Of a stretch of DNA of 39,121 nt, positions 18,130-27,124 are shown piece by piece (positions within the stretch are counted from its first letter, which is position 1; each line of letters starts with the position of its first letter). The notes below the pieces were generated by a model. That model was given only the letters and a program-made list of their open reading frames with translations, searched no databases and had not been told where the DNA came from. The stretch is from Clostridia bacterium UC5.1-1D2 (GTDB lineage: Bacteria > Bacillota > Clostridia > Lachnospirales > Lachnospiraceae): positions 1 through 39,121 of the forward strand of contig BBZN01000040.1 of NCBI GenBank assembly GCA_001304855.1, written 5' to 3'. The position numbers were made by a program, and so were the translations under genes.

Positions 18130-19280
18130 AAACACTTATTAAAGACGCATATGTTTACCACAGCCACCGCTTTCAGAAGCTGGATCTTCTCCTGGAGGAC
18201 AGACGGATTCTGCGCATGGGAGACTGCGAGGCCCAGTGTTGGGACCGGGTTGTGGATGCCGGGGGGACATGGGTGGCTCCCGGCTTTCTGGATATCCATA
18301 CCCACGGGGCGGCTGGGGTGGACGTCAACGGAGCCGGCCCTGAGGAATTTGAACAGATCTGCCGCTTTTTCGCCTCCCGGGGAACTACAAGCTGGCTTTG
18401 CTCTGTGCTGACGGACACTAGGGAGCAGACTCTGAAAGTCATTGCCGGCTACAGGGAATGGAAACGGAGAGAGCATAAGGGAGCGGACCTGATGGGAATC
18501 CATCTGGAGGGCCCTTTCCTCTGCAGCGATTACAAGGGAGCTATGCCGGAACATCTGCTGATGAAGCCCGACATGGAGCTTTTGAAGGCCTACCAGGAGG
18601 CTGCGGAGGGAGGAATCCGGTATATTACCGTGTCCCCTGAAGTGGAGGGGATTGTGGACTTTATCCCTTACATAAAGAGCCTGGGAATCCAGGTGGCCAT
18701 CGGCCATTCGGGGGCGGATTACGAGACGGCCAGAAAGGCGATCCGCAACGGCGCTCTGGGAGCCACCCACACGGGAAACGCCATGAAGCTGCTTCACCAG
18801 CATTATCCCGCCATCTGGGGGGCTGTGCTGGAGGACGAGGATGTGTACTGCGAGATGATTTGCGACGGCAGACACCTGCATCCGGGCACAGTGCGTTTTA
18901 TCATTAAGATCAAGGGGCTGGACCGGGTGGTGGCTGTGACGGACTCCATAATGGCAGCCGGGCTTCCCGACGGTAATTATAAGCTGGGCGTCAACGACGT
19001 GGTGGTGGAGGGGGGAGACGCCAAGCTGGTTTCCGACGGAACACGGGCAGGCAGCACCCTGACCATGGAAAAAGCAGTTCAGAACCTTCTGGAATATACG
19101 GGGCGGACCCTGGCGGAGATTCTCCCTGTGATGACGGAGAATCCGGCCAGACTCACAGGTGTTTTTGACCGGGTGGGGTCTATCGAACCGGGCAAGGATG
19201 CAGATCTGGTATTTCTGGACGAAGACCAGAATGTGGCGCGCACCTTTGTGAAAGGCAAGGAATGCTATAAAAAAGTATGA
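18126..19280 (+). CDS. nagA: N-acetylglucosamine-6-phosphate deacetylase
   Basis: 384 residues, intact. Amidohydrolase that removes acetate from N-acetylglucosamine-6-phosphate. Motifs: metal-binding LDIHTHG, MGIHLEGPFL with the metal Glu, AIGHSGADYE, GATHTGNAMKLLHQH where family members have THLFNAM, and VAVTDSIMAAGLPDG with the catalytic Asp. ENPARLTGVFDRVGSIEPGKDADLV closes the fold. It starts with GTG 18126, overlapping the LarA-like stop by 4 bases (GTGA) with AAAGGGG upstream, so the two are translationally coupled. It supplies amino-sugar phosphate to the NagB-like enzyme encoded earlier in the operon. Confidence 0.93.
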   Translation: MKTLIKDAYVYHSHRFQKLDLLLEDRRILRMGDCEAQCWDRVVDAGGTWVAPGFLDIHTHGAAGVDVNGAGPEEFEQICRFFASRGTTSWLCSVLTDTREQTLKVIAGYREWKRREHKGADLMGIHLEGPFLCSDYKGAMPEHLLMKPDMELLKAYQEAAEGGIRYITVSPEVEGIVDFIPYIKSLGIQVAIGHSGADYETARKAIRNGALGATHTGNAMKLLHQHYPAIWGAVLEDEDVYCEMICDGRHLHPGTVRFIIKIKGLDRVVAVTDSIMAAGLPDGNYKLGVNDVVVEGGDAKLVSDGTRAGSTLTMEKAVQNLLEYTGRTLAEILPVMTENPARLTGVFDRVGSIEPGKDADLVFLDEDQNVARTFVKGKECYKKV

Positions 19281-19297
19281 CAATCATTAAAAATGTC

Positions 19298-19326
19298 TTG
19301 ACAAAACACATTAAATATGGTAATTG
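19298..19326 (+). promoter_or_regulatory. Promoter of the fucose-isomerase-like gene
   Basis: TTGACA (19298-19303), a 17-base spacer, TAATTG (19321-19326), with TG one base before the -10 (extended -10 form). The operator begins 3 bases downstream, so repressor binding would block transcription start. Confidence 0.6.
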
Positions 19327-19328
19327 TG

Positions 19329-19352
19329 TTATATACACACGAGTTTATATAA
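19329..19352. promoter_or_regulatory. CG-centred LacI-type operator A
   Basis: A 24-bp imperfect palindrome centred on C19340/G19341. The inner halves are TATACACAC and GAGTTTATA; all but two of the 12 pairs match. A 17-base word within it (19331-19347) is repeated exactly at 20780-20796. It is the likely target of the LacI protein encoded at 20816. Confidence 0.7.
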
Positions 19353-19388
19353 TTTGTTATTGTGCATTATTTTGAAAGAGAGGTATGC

Positions 19389-20735
19389 ATGGGACAAAAA
19401 CTGAATATTGGGTTTGTGGTTACATATTCCGGAAGATGGCCAAAGGAACTTTCGGAAAAGCGAAACAGGGAGTACGGAGACTGGCTGGAAGACAACTTCA
19501 GGGAGGCCCAGGTGATCCGGGCGTCTGTTTTGGGGGGCAGCCCTGAGACAGTTGAACAGGCGGCAAAAGAATTTAAGGCCCGGGATGTGGATGTCATCGT
19601 TATGGTATACGGGGCGTTTACAGGGGATGACGCAGCCGCTTATCTCACCGAGATGGTGAAGGCGCCGATTATACTGTGGGCTCCCTATGAAGTCCCCTTT
19701 GAAAAGGAGGACAGGCTATACGCCAATGCGCTCTGCTCCATGACCATGAATGTAGCCGCCCTCCACAGACTGGGAGCCGTCTGTCACGGCGTTTACGGAA
19801 GCAGGGAGGACGAGAGGGCGGCCTCCAAAGTCAGAAACCTGCTGAAGGCCTACCAGGTGGTAAAGGCGATGAAACATACACAGCTTGGGCTCTTGGGCTA
19901 CCGCCCCACAGCATTTTACAATTGCAGCTTTGACGAGAGCCTGATCCGCAGAACCTTTGGGGTCAAGATAGAGGAGACGGATCTGAAGGTGGTTTTTGAC
20001 CGGATGGACGGCCTTGACAGGGAGGCCTGGGAGGCGGATATGAGAAAGATGGAGGCGGCATACGGCACAGATAAGCTGCCCCGGGGACACCTGGAAAACC
20101 ATTCCAGGCTTTATCTGGCTTTAAAGGAAGTGATGAAGGAGCAGAAGTATGATTTTGGAACTATAAAGTGCTGGCCGGAGATGGGAAATCTTCACGCAAC
20201 GCCATGTGCAGTTTTAGGCCGGCTGGCTGACGAGGGAATCAACATTGGCTGCGAGGGCGATGTGGACGCGGAACTTACCCTGATGGCTCAGTACTACCTG
20301 ACCGGAAAGCCCGGATTTATTACAGACCTGATCAACATTGATGAGGAGCTGAATCTTATCACATTCTGGCACTGCGGAAACGGGGCGCCGTCCCTGTTCA
20401 GTCCCAGGTATGAAATTGAGATGCGCAACCACCCGCTGGCAGGACAGGGGACGGCCTTCTATGGGGCGCTGAAACCAGGCAGGGTTACGGCTGCCAGATT
20501 CAGCAATATCCAGGGCTGCTATAAGCTGTTCCTGCTTAAGGGCGAGGCAGTTGAAATGGACCGCTATACAAAGGGGGTCATGGCAAACGTCAAGGTGGAA
20601 CGGCCTGTGAGACAGGTGATTGAGCGGATTGTGGAGGAAGGGATTCCTCACCACTACAGCCTTGTATGGGAGGATGTGGCGGAAGCCATGAAGCAGGTCT
20701 GCAAACTGCTTCACATTCCGGTGGTGGAGGTCTGA
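19389..20735 (+). CDS. L-fucose/L-arabinose isomerase-family protein
   Basis: 448 residues, intact. Member of the fucose/arabinose isomerase fold, which converts an aldose to a ketose with a metal ion. Candidate metal residues are Glu in IKCWPEMGN, Asp in GCEGDVDAELT and His in FWHCGNGAPS or PHHYSLVWEDV. The N-terminal domain (IGFVVTYSGRWPKEL...DVIVMVYGAFTGDDAAAYL) is the typical Rossmann-like half. Start 19389 (MGQKLN) is chosen for GAGAGG six bases upstream; an in-frame ATG at 19362 is the alternative. Many relatives are annotated only as sugar isomerase, so the substrate is open. It is controlled by operator A. Confidence 0.82.
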   Translation: MGQKLNIGFVVTYSGRWPKELSEKRNREYGDWLEDNFREAQVIRASVLGGSPETVEQAAKEFKARDVDVIVMVYGAFTGDDAAAYLTEMVKAPIILWAPYEVPFEKEDRLYANALCSMTMNVAALHRLGAVCHGVYGSREDERAASKVRNLLKAYQVVKAMKHTQLGLLGYRPTAFYNCSFDESLIRRTFGVKIEETDLKVVFDRMDGLDREAWEADMRKMEAAYGTDKLPRGHLENHSRLYLALKEVMKEQKYDFGTIKCWPEMGNLHATPCAVLGRLADEGINIGCEGDVDAELTLMAQYYLTGKPGFITDLINIDEELNLITFWHCGNGAPSLFSPRYEIEMRNHPLAGQGTAFYGALKPGRVTAARFSNIQGCYKLFLLKGEAVEMDRYTKGVMANVKVERPVRQVIERIVEEGIPHHYSLVWEDVAEAMKQVCKLLHIPVVEV

Positions 20736-20745
20736 CACAAGGCAG

Positions 20746-20775
20746 TTGACAACTTGCTGCATTGTGTTGTATAAA
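20746..20775 (+). promoter_or_regulatory. Promoter of the second lacI gene
   Basis: TTGACA (20746-20751), an 18-base spacer, TATAAA (20770-20775). The operator at 20781-20798 overlaps the expected transcription start, pointing to autorepression. Confidence 0.65.
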
Positions 20776-20780
20776 TAAAA

Positions 20781-20798
20781 TATACACACGAGTTTACG
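20781..20798. promoter_or_regulatory. CG-centred LacI-type operator B
   Basis: TATACACAC|GAGTTTACG. It shares an exact 17-base word with operator A. It lies between the lacI promoter and its ribosome site (AAGGAGAG). Confidence 0.65.
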
Positions 20799-20815
20799 GC
20801 AAGGAGAGTTGGCAG

Positions 20816-21824
20816 ATGAACCAGAGCAGAGAACGGGTAACCAGAGCGGACGTAGCCAGAGAAGCAGGGGTCAGCGAAACCATTGTATCCTATGTGGTTA
20901 ATAACAACCGCTATGTGGCCAGGGAAAAGCGGGCCAGAGTGGAGGAAGCCATCGCCAAGCTTCACTATCGTCCCAACAATGTGGCGCGGGCGCTGAAAGG
21001 CAAGAGGAGCAACCAGCTGCTGTTCATAGCCGATCAGATTACCAACGAATACTTCAGCCGTATTGTCAGCGCCATGGACCGGTATGCCTACGAGGCCGGG
21101 TTTCTGATTTCACTGTGCGCCAACCGCAATACGCCGGAGTTTGTTTCCCAGGTTATCAGCCGCCAGTATGACGGAATCATCATCAGCTCCACCAGCATTC
21201 CCATGGAGTACGTGGAATATTTCAGCAAAGCGGGGATCCCGGTGGTTCTGTTTGAACACCGCAGGCATGACGGGCTTCCTGCCAATGTAGCCGCGCTGGC
21301 GTCGGGACTCTATTCGGGGGCCAGGGAAGGGGGTCCGCCACTTGATCGGGACCGGCAGGAAAAACATTATTTATATCGACCGGATCAGCCGCCACGGCAA
21401 TATCAGCGGCCCCACCGATCTGAGGCTTAACGGATATCTGGACGAAATGCACGATAACGGCCTGGAGGCAGGAGGAGAAACGGTAATCGCCGGCTGCTGC
21501 AGTGAGGAGGAACTGGCCCGGGCGGTGGGGGAAAAGCTTCACAGCCGCCCTGTGGACGGGATTATCGGAAGAAACGATATGCTGGCCTGCATCGCCATGA
21601 ACGCAGCCATTGCAGGGGGATTCCGGGTTCCGGAGGAGATAGGGGTGGTGGGATTTGACAATTCCAGCATCAGCCGGTTCTGCAGCCCGAAACTGACCAC
21701 CCTTGAGATGCAGCGGGAGGAAATCAGCAGAGCGGCAATCGGGATGATAACAAAAATGATTGGCGGAGAGATGCCGGAAAATGTCCGGTTTGAGACGGAA
21801 CTGATTGTGAGAGACAGCACGTGA
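20816..21824 (+). CDS. LacI-family transcriptional regulator (frameshifted)
   Basis: About 335 residues. Helix-turn-helix at the start (VTRADVAREAGVSETIVSYV), hinge LHYRPNNVARALKGKRSN, then the sugar-binding domain (LLFIADQITNEYFSRI, DGIIGRNDMLACIAMN, VGFDNSSISRFCSPKLTT). An extra G in the run near 21330 breaks the frame; with four G it reads GAREGVRHLIGTGRKNIIYI. ATG 20816 follows AAGGAGAG. Operators A, B and C lie before the isomerase gene, its own gene and the importer genes, so it likely represses all three blocks until the sugar is present. Confidence 0.88.
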
Positions 21825-21863
21825 AGGGGCGAGGATTGATAGAAAAGAGGCTGCCGCCGCCTG

Positions 21864-21881
21864 TATACATACGAATGTACA
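21864..21881. promoter_or_regulatory. CG-centred LacI-type operator C
   Basis: TATACATAC|GAATGTACA, with 7 of 9 pairs matching about the same CG centre as operators A and B. A related word (GTACATACGGGTAAA) follows at once. It lies about 90 bases before the binding-protein gene. No clear promoter was placed here. Confidence 0.55.
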
Positions 21882-21968
21882 TACGGGTAAAGACAGGAGA
21901 AAGAAGCTGGGGAGCAAGGTTTTTAAAACCATGGAGTGAGTAAAACTTTAGAAAGAGAGGGTATTGAC

Positions 21969-23293
21969 ATGAAAAAAAGACTGATGGCGCTTACGATGGC
22001 TGTTGTTGTGGGATTGACAACTGCATGTTCCGGCGGAGGGAGCGGGAAAAGGGAAGAGACGGCAGAGGCCATGGCGGAAGGGCAGACCCAGGAGGGGGAA
22101 GTGACAGAGCCGGTTACCATAAAGGTTGCCAACTATGCCATTCTGGAACAGGGGTATGAAGAATTTTGGAATGGTGTAAAGACGGATTTTGAAGCGGATA
22201 ATTCAAATATCACCATCGAATGGGTAACCGCGCCCTACGGTGAAATTGTAAATCAGGTTATTAACATGGCCGGCGGAGGGGACCGGGTGGATATGATATT
22301 CGGCGAGATTGGCTGGGTGCCCGGACTGGCGGATGCAGGGCTGACCATACCGGTGGACGAGGTGCTGCCTGCAGATTATCTGGCCGACTTCTATCCGGCG
22401 ATTTTGGACTCCTTTCAAATTGACGGGAAGCCCTACGGACTGCCTATGTATGTGTCACCCTATGTGCTGTATTATAATACGGAATTATTTGAGCAGGCCG
22501 GTCTGGACCCAAATTCTCCCCCAACTACATACGATGAGATGCTGGAATATGGGGAGAAGCTTTCCAAACTGAAAGATTCAAATGGAAACCCGGTCTATGC
22601 ATTTGGCCAGACCACGGCTTCTGTGCCTGTGTCCGGTTCGTCCATCAACGGCATGATCTTTAACTTTGGGGGAACCCTTCTGGCGGAGGACGGCGCCTTA
22701 AGCATTGACAACCAGGGATTCAGGGATGCCATCAACATGTTAAAGACTCTGGACGAGAAGGGTTACAATCCCCAGAACGCCAAATTGAAAGATTTGAGGA
22801 ACCTCTTTGCTCTGGGGCAGCTGGCGATGTACTACGACCAGTCCTGGGGATTTAACGGCATCGGTTCCATCAATCCCGACGCCAAGGCTTTCACGGCTTC
22901 CGCAAAGCCGCTGTCAGGAGGAGAGGGGACAGGGGAGAGTATCCTCCAGGCTCACTGCCTCATGTACGTGGATAATGGGGAGGCCAGGAAGGATGCATGC
23001 AGCAGGTTCACACAGTACCTGGTTACCTCGGAAGTGCTGGATGACTATCTGGCCAATATTACCCCTGCTTATCCCGCCAAAAATCTATGGAGGGAGGAAA
23101 GAATATGAATCCGGTTCTTGCCGGCGCTGCAGGATCGGCTGAAAATGTAAAGGCCCAGACCTTTGTCCCCCAGATCAGCGACCTGAATCTGGAGCTGTGC
23201 ACATTGGCGCAGGCAGTTACGGTTTCCGGCAAGGATGTGGATACAGCCATTGAGGATTTCAGGAAAGCGGCGGAATCCATCCTTGGAAATTAG
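21969..23293 (+). CDS. Sugar ABC transporter substrate-binding lipoprotein, CUT1 type (frameshifted)
   Basis: About 441 residues. Signal peptide KKRLMALTMAVVVGLTTAC with the lipobox Cys, a short Gly/Glu linker, then a type 1 solute-binding fold. Motifs are ITIEWVTAPYGEIVNQVI, DMIFGEIGWVPGLADAG, YGLPMYVSPYVLYYNTELFEQAGLD and LFALGQLAMYYDQSWG. The frame is lost near 23085. One added base gives AYPAKNSMEGGKNMNPVL and a normal tail with VSGKDVDTAIEDFRKAAESIL. ATG 21969 is preferred, with GAGAGGG upstream. It works with the two permeases that follow. No ATPase gene is present, as is common in Firmicutes that share one MsmK-type ATPase. Confidence 0.9.
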
Positions 23294-23317
23294 CAAAGTA
23301 CAATTGGAGGGCTTCAT

Positions 23318-24231
23318 ATGAACCTTGGAAGAGGTCTTACCAGAAGGGCGAAGGACAGAGTATTTTCGCTGTTGCTGGCGCTTCCGGCAGTGATTATGAC
23401 CGTGGTGTTTATCCTGATACCGGTGGTGGATTCCGTAATAAAAAGTTTTACTAAATACCAGATTAAAAATATTATCAGCGGGAAGCCGGGAACCTGGAAC
23501 GATTTCGGGAACTATATAAAACTGTTTCTGAATCAAAAACTGCCCCAGGCGGTTATGAACACCTTTATTTTTGTAGTTGTAGTTGTGCTGAGCACCTTTG
23601 TTCTGGGCATGGCCCTGTCGCTGATTTTAAACAGCAATGTAAAGGGAGCAAAAATTATCCAGGGCGTCATGATGACGCCCTGGGTGATCCCCACGGTCAT
23701 ATCCGCGCTGATCTGGATGTGGCTGTTCCAGCCTCAGTACGGCCTGTTCAAGTATCTGGTTTCTCTGGTGACAGGCGGCAGAGTGAGCAACCTTGCAGTG
23801 CTGAATAATCCACAGACGGCCCTCATGGGAATCAGCGCGGCTGCTCTCTGGAAGCAGGTGCCTCTCATGACCCTCCTTCTTCTGGCGGGGCTCCAGAACG
23901 TACCCGAAGAGCTGTTGGAGGCAGCCACTGTGGACGGGGCCAACAGAGTGCAGCGGTTCCTCCATATCACGCTTCCAAGTATGAAAAGCGTTATCAGCAT
24001 TGCAGTTTCCATGACGATTATTGAAAACTTTAAACAGTTTCCTTTGTTCTGGACGATGACAGGGGGAGGGCCCGACGGGGCCACAACCACGCTGGCAATT
24101 TTAAGCTATCGGGAGGCCTTTGTCAGCCAGGATCTGGCTCAGGCGCCGCAGTTACAACGGTCTGGATGATTCTGATGATAGGGGTTATCTTTATCTACAA
24201 TAAAGTTCTGAACTTTAACGGCAGTGATTAG
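23318..24231 (+). CDS. Sugar ABC transporter permease, MalF/UgpA type (frameshifted)
   Basis: About 304 residues with six helices. Seen: LLALPAVIMTVVFILIPVVDSV at the start, the MTPWVIPTVISALIWMWLF segment, and the cytoplasmic coupling loop NVPEELLEAATVDGANRVQRFLHITLP, the EAA motif that contacts the ATPase. A one-base loss near 24138 (GGG read as GG) breaks the frame. Repaired, it reads SQDLGSGAAVTTVWMILM and ends in KVLNFNGSD, stop TAG 24229-24231. Ribosome site GGAGGG before ATG 23318. It pairs with the next gene. Confidence 0.9.
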
Positions 24232-24244
24232 GAGGAGGGATACG

Positions 24245-25083
24245 ATGAAAAAAAGGCATGCCGGATTAAACAGTCTGCGGTATTCTATCCTGGTCCTCAT
24301 TCTCCTCTTTCTGCTGTTCCCAATCTACTGGATGGTGGTGACCGCTTTAAAATCCAATATGGAAGCATATTTATATCCTCCCACCTTCGTGCCTGAAAAA
24401 CCCACGGCGGCAAGCTTTTACAGCCTGCTGACGGTGAACAATCAATTTTTTGTCTATTATAAAAATAACTTTATCGTAGCCGGATTTGCAGCGCTGATCT
24501 CCACGTTTGTGGCTTTGATTTCCGGCTACGGGCTTTCAAGATTTCATTTCAGATGGAACCGCTGGGTTATGGCGTCTCTTATGGCGTCCCAGATGTTTCC
24601 TGTGGTCAGCCGCATGATTTCCCTCTATGGGCTTCTTGGGAAGGTCCACCTGATCAATACCAGGACAGGGCTTATTCTGGCTGTGGTCGCTGCGCAGATT
24701 CCTTTCTGCGTCATGCTGATGGCCGGTTTTTACGACGGAGTGCCCCGGGAGCTGGAGGAGGCGGCAATGATAGACGGCTCCAAACGTTTTCAGACGTTGT
24801 TTCAGGTGATATGTCCCCTGGTGAAGCGGGAATCGTTGCAGTAGGTATCTACTCATTTCTCATGACCTGGGACGATTATCTCCACGCGGCAACTTTAATA
24901 CAAACAGACTCCCTGAGAACGCTGTCTGTGGGGATTGCTCTGCGCTATCTGGGAGAGCTCTCCTACGATTGGTCTTTGGTCAATGCAATCTCGGTTATCG
25001 GTGCACTGCCTATGATTCTGCTGTTCATTTTCTTCCAGAAATACATGGTGAAGGGATTGGTGGCAGGCGCTGTGAAGGGATAA
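24245..25083 (+). CDS. Sugar ABC transporter permease, MalG/UgpE type (frameshifted)
   Basis: About 280 residues. ILVLILLFLLFPIYWMVVTALK at the start, GYGLSRFHF, the ASQMFPVV segment and the EAA loop VPRELEEAAMIDGSKRFQTLFQVICPL. The frame is lost near 24828 (CC read as C). Repaired, it reads VKPGIVAVGIYSFLMTWDDYL and ends QKYMVKGLVAGAVKG, the classical C-terminus of this family. AGGAGG precedes ATG 24245. It forms the channel with the permease upstream. Confidence 0.9.
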
Positions 25084-25104
25084 TATAAAAGGAGAAACCG
25101 GACT

Positions 25105-25959
25105 ATGATAGTGACAAACAAAGAAAATTTAATCAGGGCTTCCAAAAAGGGGTATGCGATACCTGCCATCAATACCCAGGGAGGGAATTACGATATCATC
25201 TGGGCCATCTGTAAGGCTGCGGAAGAATTGCAGTCCCCGGTCATACTTGCCCATTACGTTTCAACCGGCGCTTATTCCGGCAATGACTGGTTTGTTCAGG
25301 TATGCAGGTGGTGCGGCAGCCGGGTATCCGTACCTGTCTCTATCCACCTGGATCACGGGGACAGTTATGAGCGCTGTGTGGAAGCGCTGAAGCTGGGATT
25401 TACTTCTGTCATGATAGACGGATCCACAAGGCCCGTGGAGGAAAATGCACAGCTGACCAATGAAGTCATAAAAGTCGCAAGGTGTTTTGAGGTTCCTGTT
25501 GAGGCTGAAATAGGAGAGCTTCTCCGTCTGGACAATATGGGCTCCAAGATAGAGAACAGAAATATTGTGGATCCGGAAGAGGTGGGACGGTTTCTGAACA
25601 TCTGCCGGCCCGATTCCCTGGCCATCGGCATCGGCAACGCCCACGGGTACTATAAAGGGGAGCCGGATATCCACCTGGATGTGCTGGAAGCTGTCCGCAG
25701 GTTTACGGACATACCCCTTGTGCTCCACGGCTGCACCGGCATGAAGGAGGATGTGATTCGGGACGCTATCGGGCTGGGGGTGGCTAAAATTAATTTCGGC
25801 ACCGAGATTCGATACAAGTATGTGGAGCATTATGAGGAGGGGCTGCGAAATCTTGACCATCAGGGCCACTCCTGGAAATTGTCCCAGTATGCAAATGGAA
25901 AATTGATTGAGGATGTAAAGAAAATTATTCTGCTGGCAGGTTCGGAGGGAAAGGCGTAG
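25105..25959 (+). CDS. Class II aldolase, tagatose/fructose-bisphosphate type
   Basis: 284 residues, intact, the usual length for KbaY/GatY/FbaA enzymes. Motifs: GYAIPAINTQGGNYDIIWAI, SIHLDHGDSYERC with the catalytic Asp and zinc His, VEAEIGEL, AIGIGNAHGYYKG, LVLHGCTGM and KINFGTEIRYKY for phosphate binding. AAAGGAG precedes ATG 25105. It is the second class II aldolase of the window and clearly different from the 385-residue copy. Together with the SIS protein and the isomerase-like protein it would finish breakdown of the imported sugar. No kinase was found in this block. Confidence 0.9.
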   Translation: MIVTNKENLIRASKKGYAIPAINTQGGNYDIIWAICKAAEELQSPVILAHYVSTGAYSGNDWFVQVCRWCGSRVSVPVSIHLDHGDSYERCVEALKLGFTSVMIDGSTRPVEENAQLTNEVIKVARCFEVPVEAEIGELLRLDNMGSKIENRNIVDPEEVGRFLNICRPDSLAIGIGNAHGYYKGEPDIHLDVLEAVRRFTDIPLVLHGCTGMKEDVIRDAIGLGVAKINFGTEIRYKYVEHYEEGLRNLDHQGHSWKLSQYANGKLIEDVKKIILLAGSEGKA

Positions 25960-26011
25960 AGGGAAGGGCGGCAGCGGGAACCAACATGGGGGAAAGGATG
26001 ATTAATTATAT

Positions 26012-27064
26012 ATGGAAAAGAAAAACAGTGAAGTTACCTATAGAGAGATATACGGCCAGCCGGAGTCATTTGAGGCAATTAACAATTCGCTGGATCAGAT
26101 TTATGCAGCGCTGGACCGGGTGTTTGCCGAATCCTATGATGAGCTGATTTTTACCGGCTGCGGCACCAGCTTTTATCTGGCCCAGGCTGCGGCCCATGCT
26201 TTTTCAAGTTATAATGAGATCCCCGCCAGGGCGGTGTGCTGCTCAGAGCTTTATTATTTCCCGGAAGCCTATGTTGGAAACAGAAAAGCTCTGGTGCTTC
26301 CTGTTACAAGAAAAAGCTATACAACAGAAGTGCGCATGGCCCTGGATAGGGTGAGATCATATCCAGGCGTAAAATCCCTTGCCATTACCTGTGATAAAGA
26401 CAGCGCAGCCTACAATGATTATGTGATACTTTCTCCTGAAACTGCGGAGGACAGCGTTATAATGACCCGCTCGTTCACCAGTATGCTGTATCTGGCAGTG
26501 GTCATGTCCATGTATGTGAGCGGAAACACCGGCGAAATTGCAGCCATGGGCAATTACGGACACAGCGTCAGGGACGCATTGGGAAAGATGGACGCTCTGG
26601 CCGGAAGGATCATTTCAGAACATGAACACCTGAACCTTTTCATCACCCTGGGCCAGGGCGTTTATTACGGCGTGGCAAATGAGTGTATGAACAAAATGAA
26701 AGAGATGGGGCTGGCCAATTCGGAGGCGTATTACTCTATGGAATACCGCCACGGCCCTATGAGCCTGGTGGATAAAAACACGTTGATTTTATTTTTAAGC
26801 CATAGCCGGACGGCCAAAGAGGATTCCAGGCTGCTGTGCCAGATGAGAGAGTACGGAGCGGTAACAGCGGCAGTGGGCAATCATGTTTCGGCGGATCTGA
26901 AGGAGGCCCACTACTGCCTGGATTTGCCTTACGGTTATAATGATATGCAGAACGCCCCGCTCATTGGAATAATAGGACAGTTTATGGGATACTATATTGC
27001 CGGAAGAAAGGGGATTGATGCAGATACGCCGAGACATCTGTCCCAGGCGATTGTGATTAAATGA
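26012..27064 (+). CDS. SIS-domain sugar isomerase/deaminase (GlmS-C/AgaS/FrlB-like)
   Basis: 350 residues, intact, two SIS domains. First domain: ELIFTGCGTSFYLAQAAAHAF and VLPVTRKSYTTEVRMALD. Second domain: LFITLGQGVYYGVANECMNKMKEM, AYYSMEYRHGPMSLVD and the C-terminal TPRHLSQAIVIK. No N-terminal glutaminase domain is present, so it is not a glucosamine synthase. The family deaminates or isomerises amino-sugar or fructosamine phosphates (AgaS, FrlB, NagB-II). The ribosome site (GGAAAGGATG) is a little distant from ATG 26012. A terminator follows directly. Confidence 0.85.
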   Translation: MEKKNSEVTYREIYGQPESFEAINNSLDQIYAALDRVFAESYDELIFTGCGTSFYLAQAAAHAFSSYNEIPARAVCCSELYYFPEAYVGNRKALVLPVTRKSYTTEVRMALDRVRSYPGVKSLAITCDKDSAAYNDYVILSPETAEDSVIMTRSFTSMLYLAVVMSMYVSGNTGEIAAMGNYGHSVRDALGKMDALAGRIISEHEHLNLFITLGQGVYYGVANECMNKMKEMGLANSEAYYSMEYRHGPMSLVDKNTLILFLSHSRTAKEDSRLLCQMREYGAVTAAVGNHVSADLKEAHYCLDLPYGYNDMQNAPLIGIIGQFMGYYIAGRKGIDADTPRHLSQAIVIK

Positions 27065-27070
27065 GTTGAG

Positions 27071-27113
27071 AAAGGGTGAGACAGGTTCCGGGGAACCTGC
27101 CCCACCCTTTTTT
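27071..27113. terminator. Terminator between convergent operons
   Basis: AAAGGGTG (27071-27078) with CACCCTTT, and inner CAGGTTCC pairing with GGAACCTG, followed by a T run on the + strand. On the - strand the tail is short (TTT), so it works best for the SIS gene but also shields hyuB. Confidence 0.85.
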
Positions 27114-27124
27114 GTGCCTCCGGG

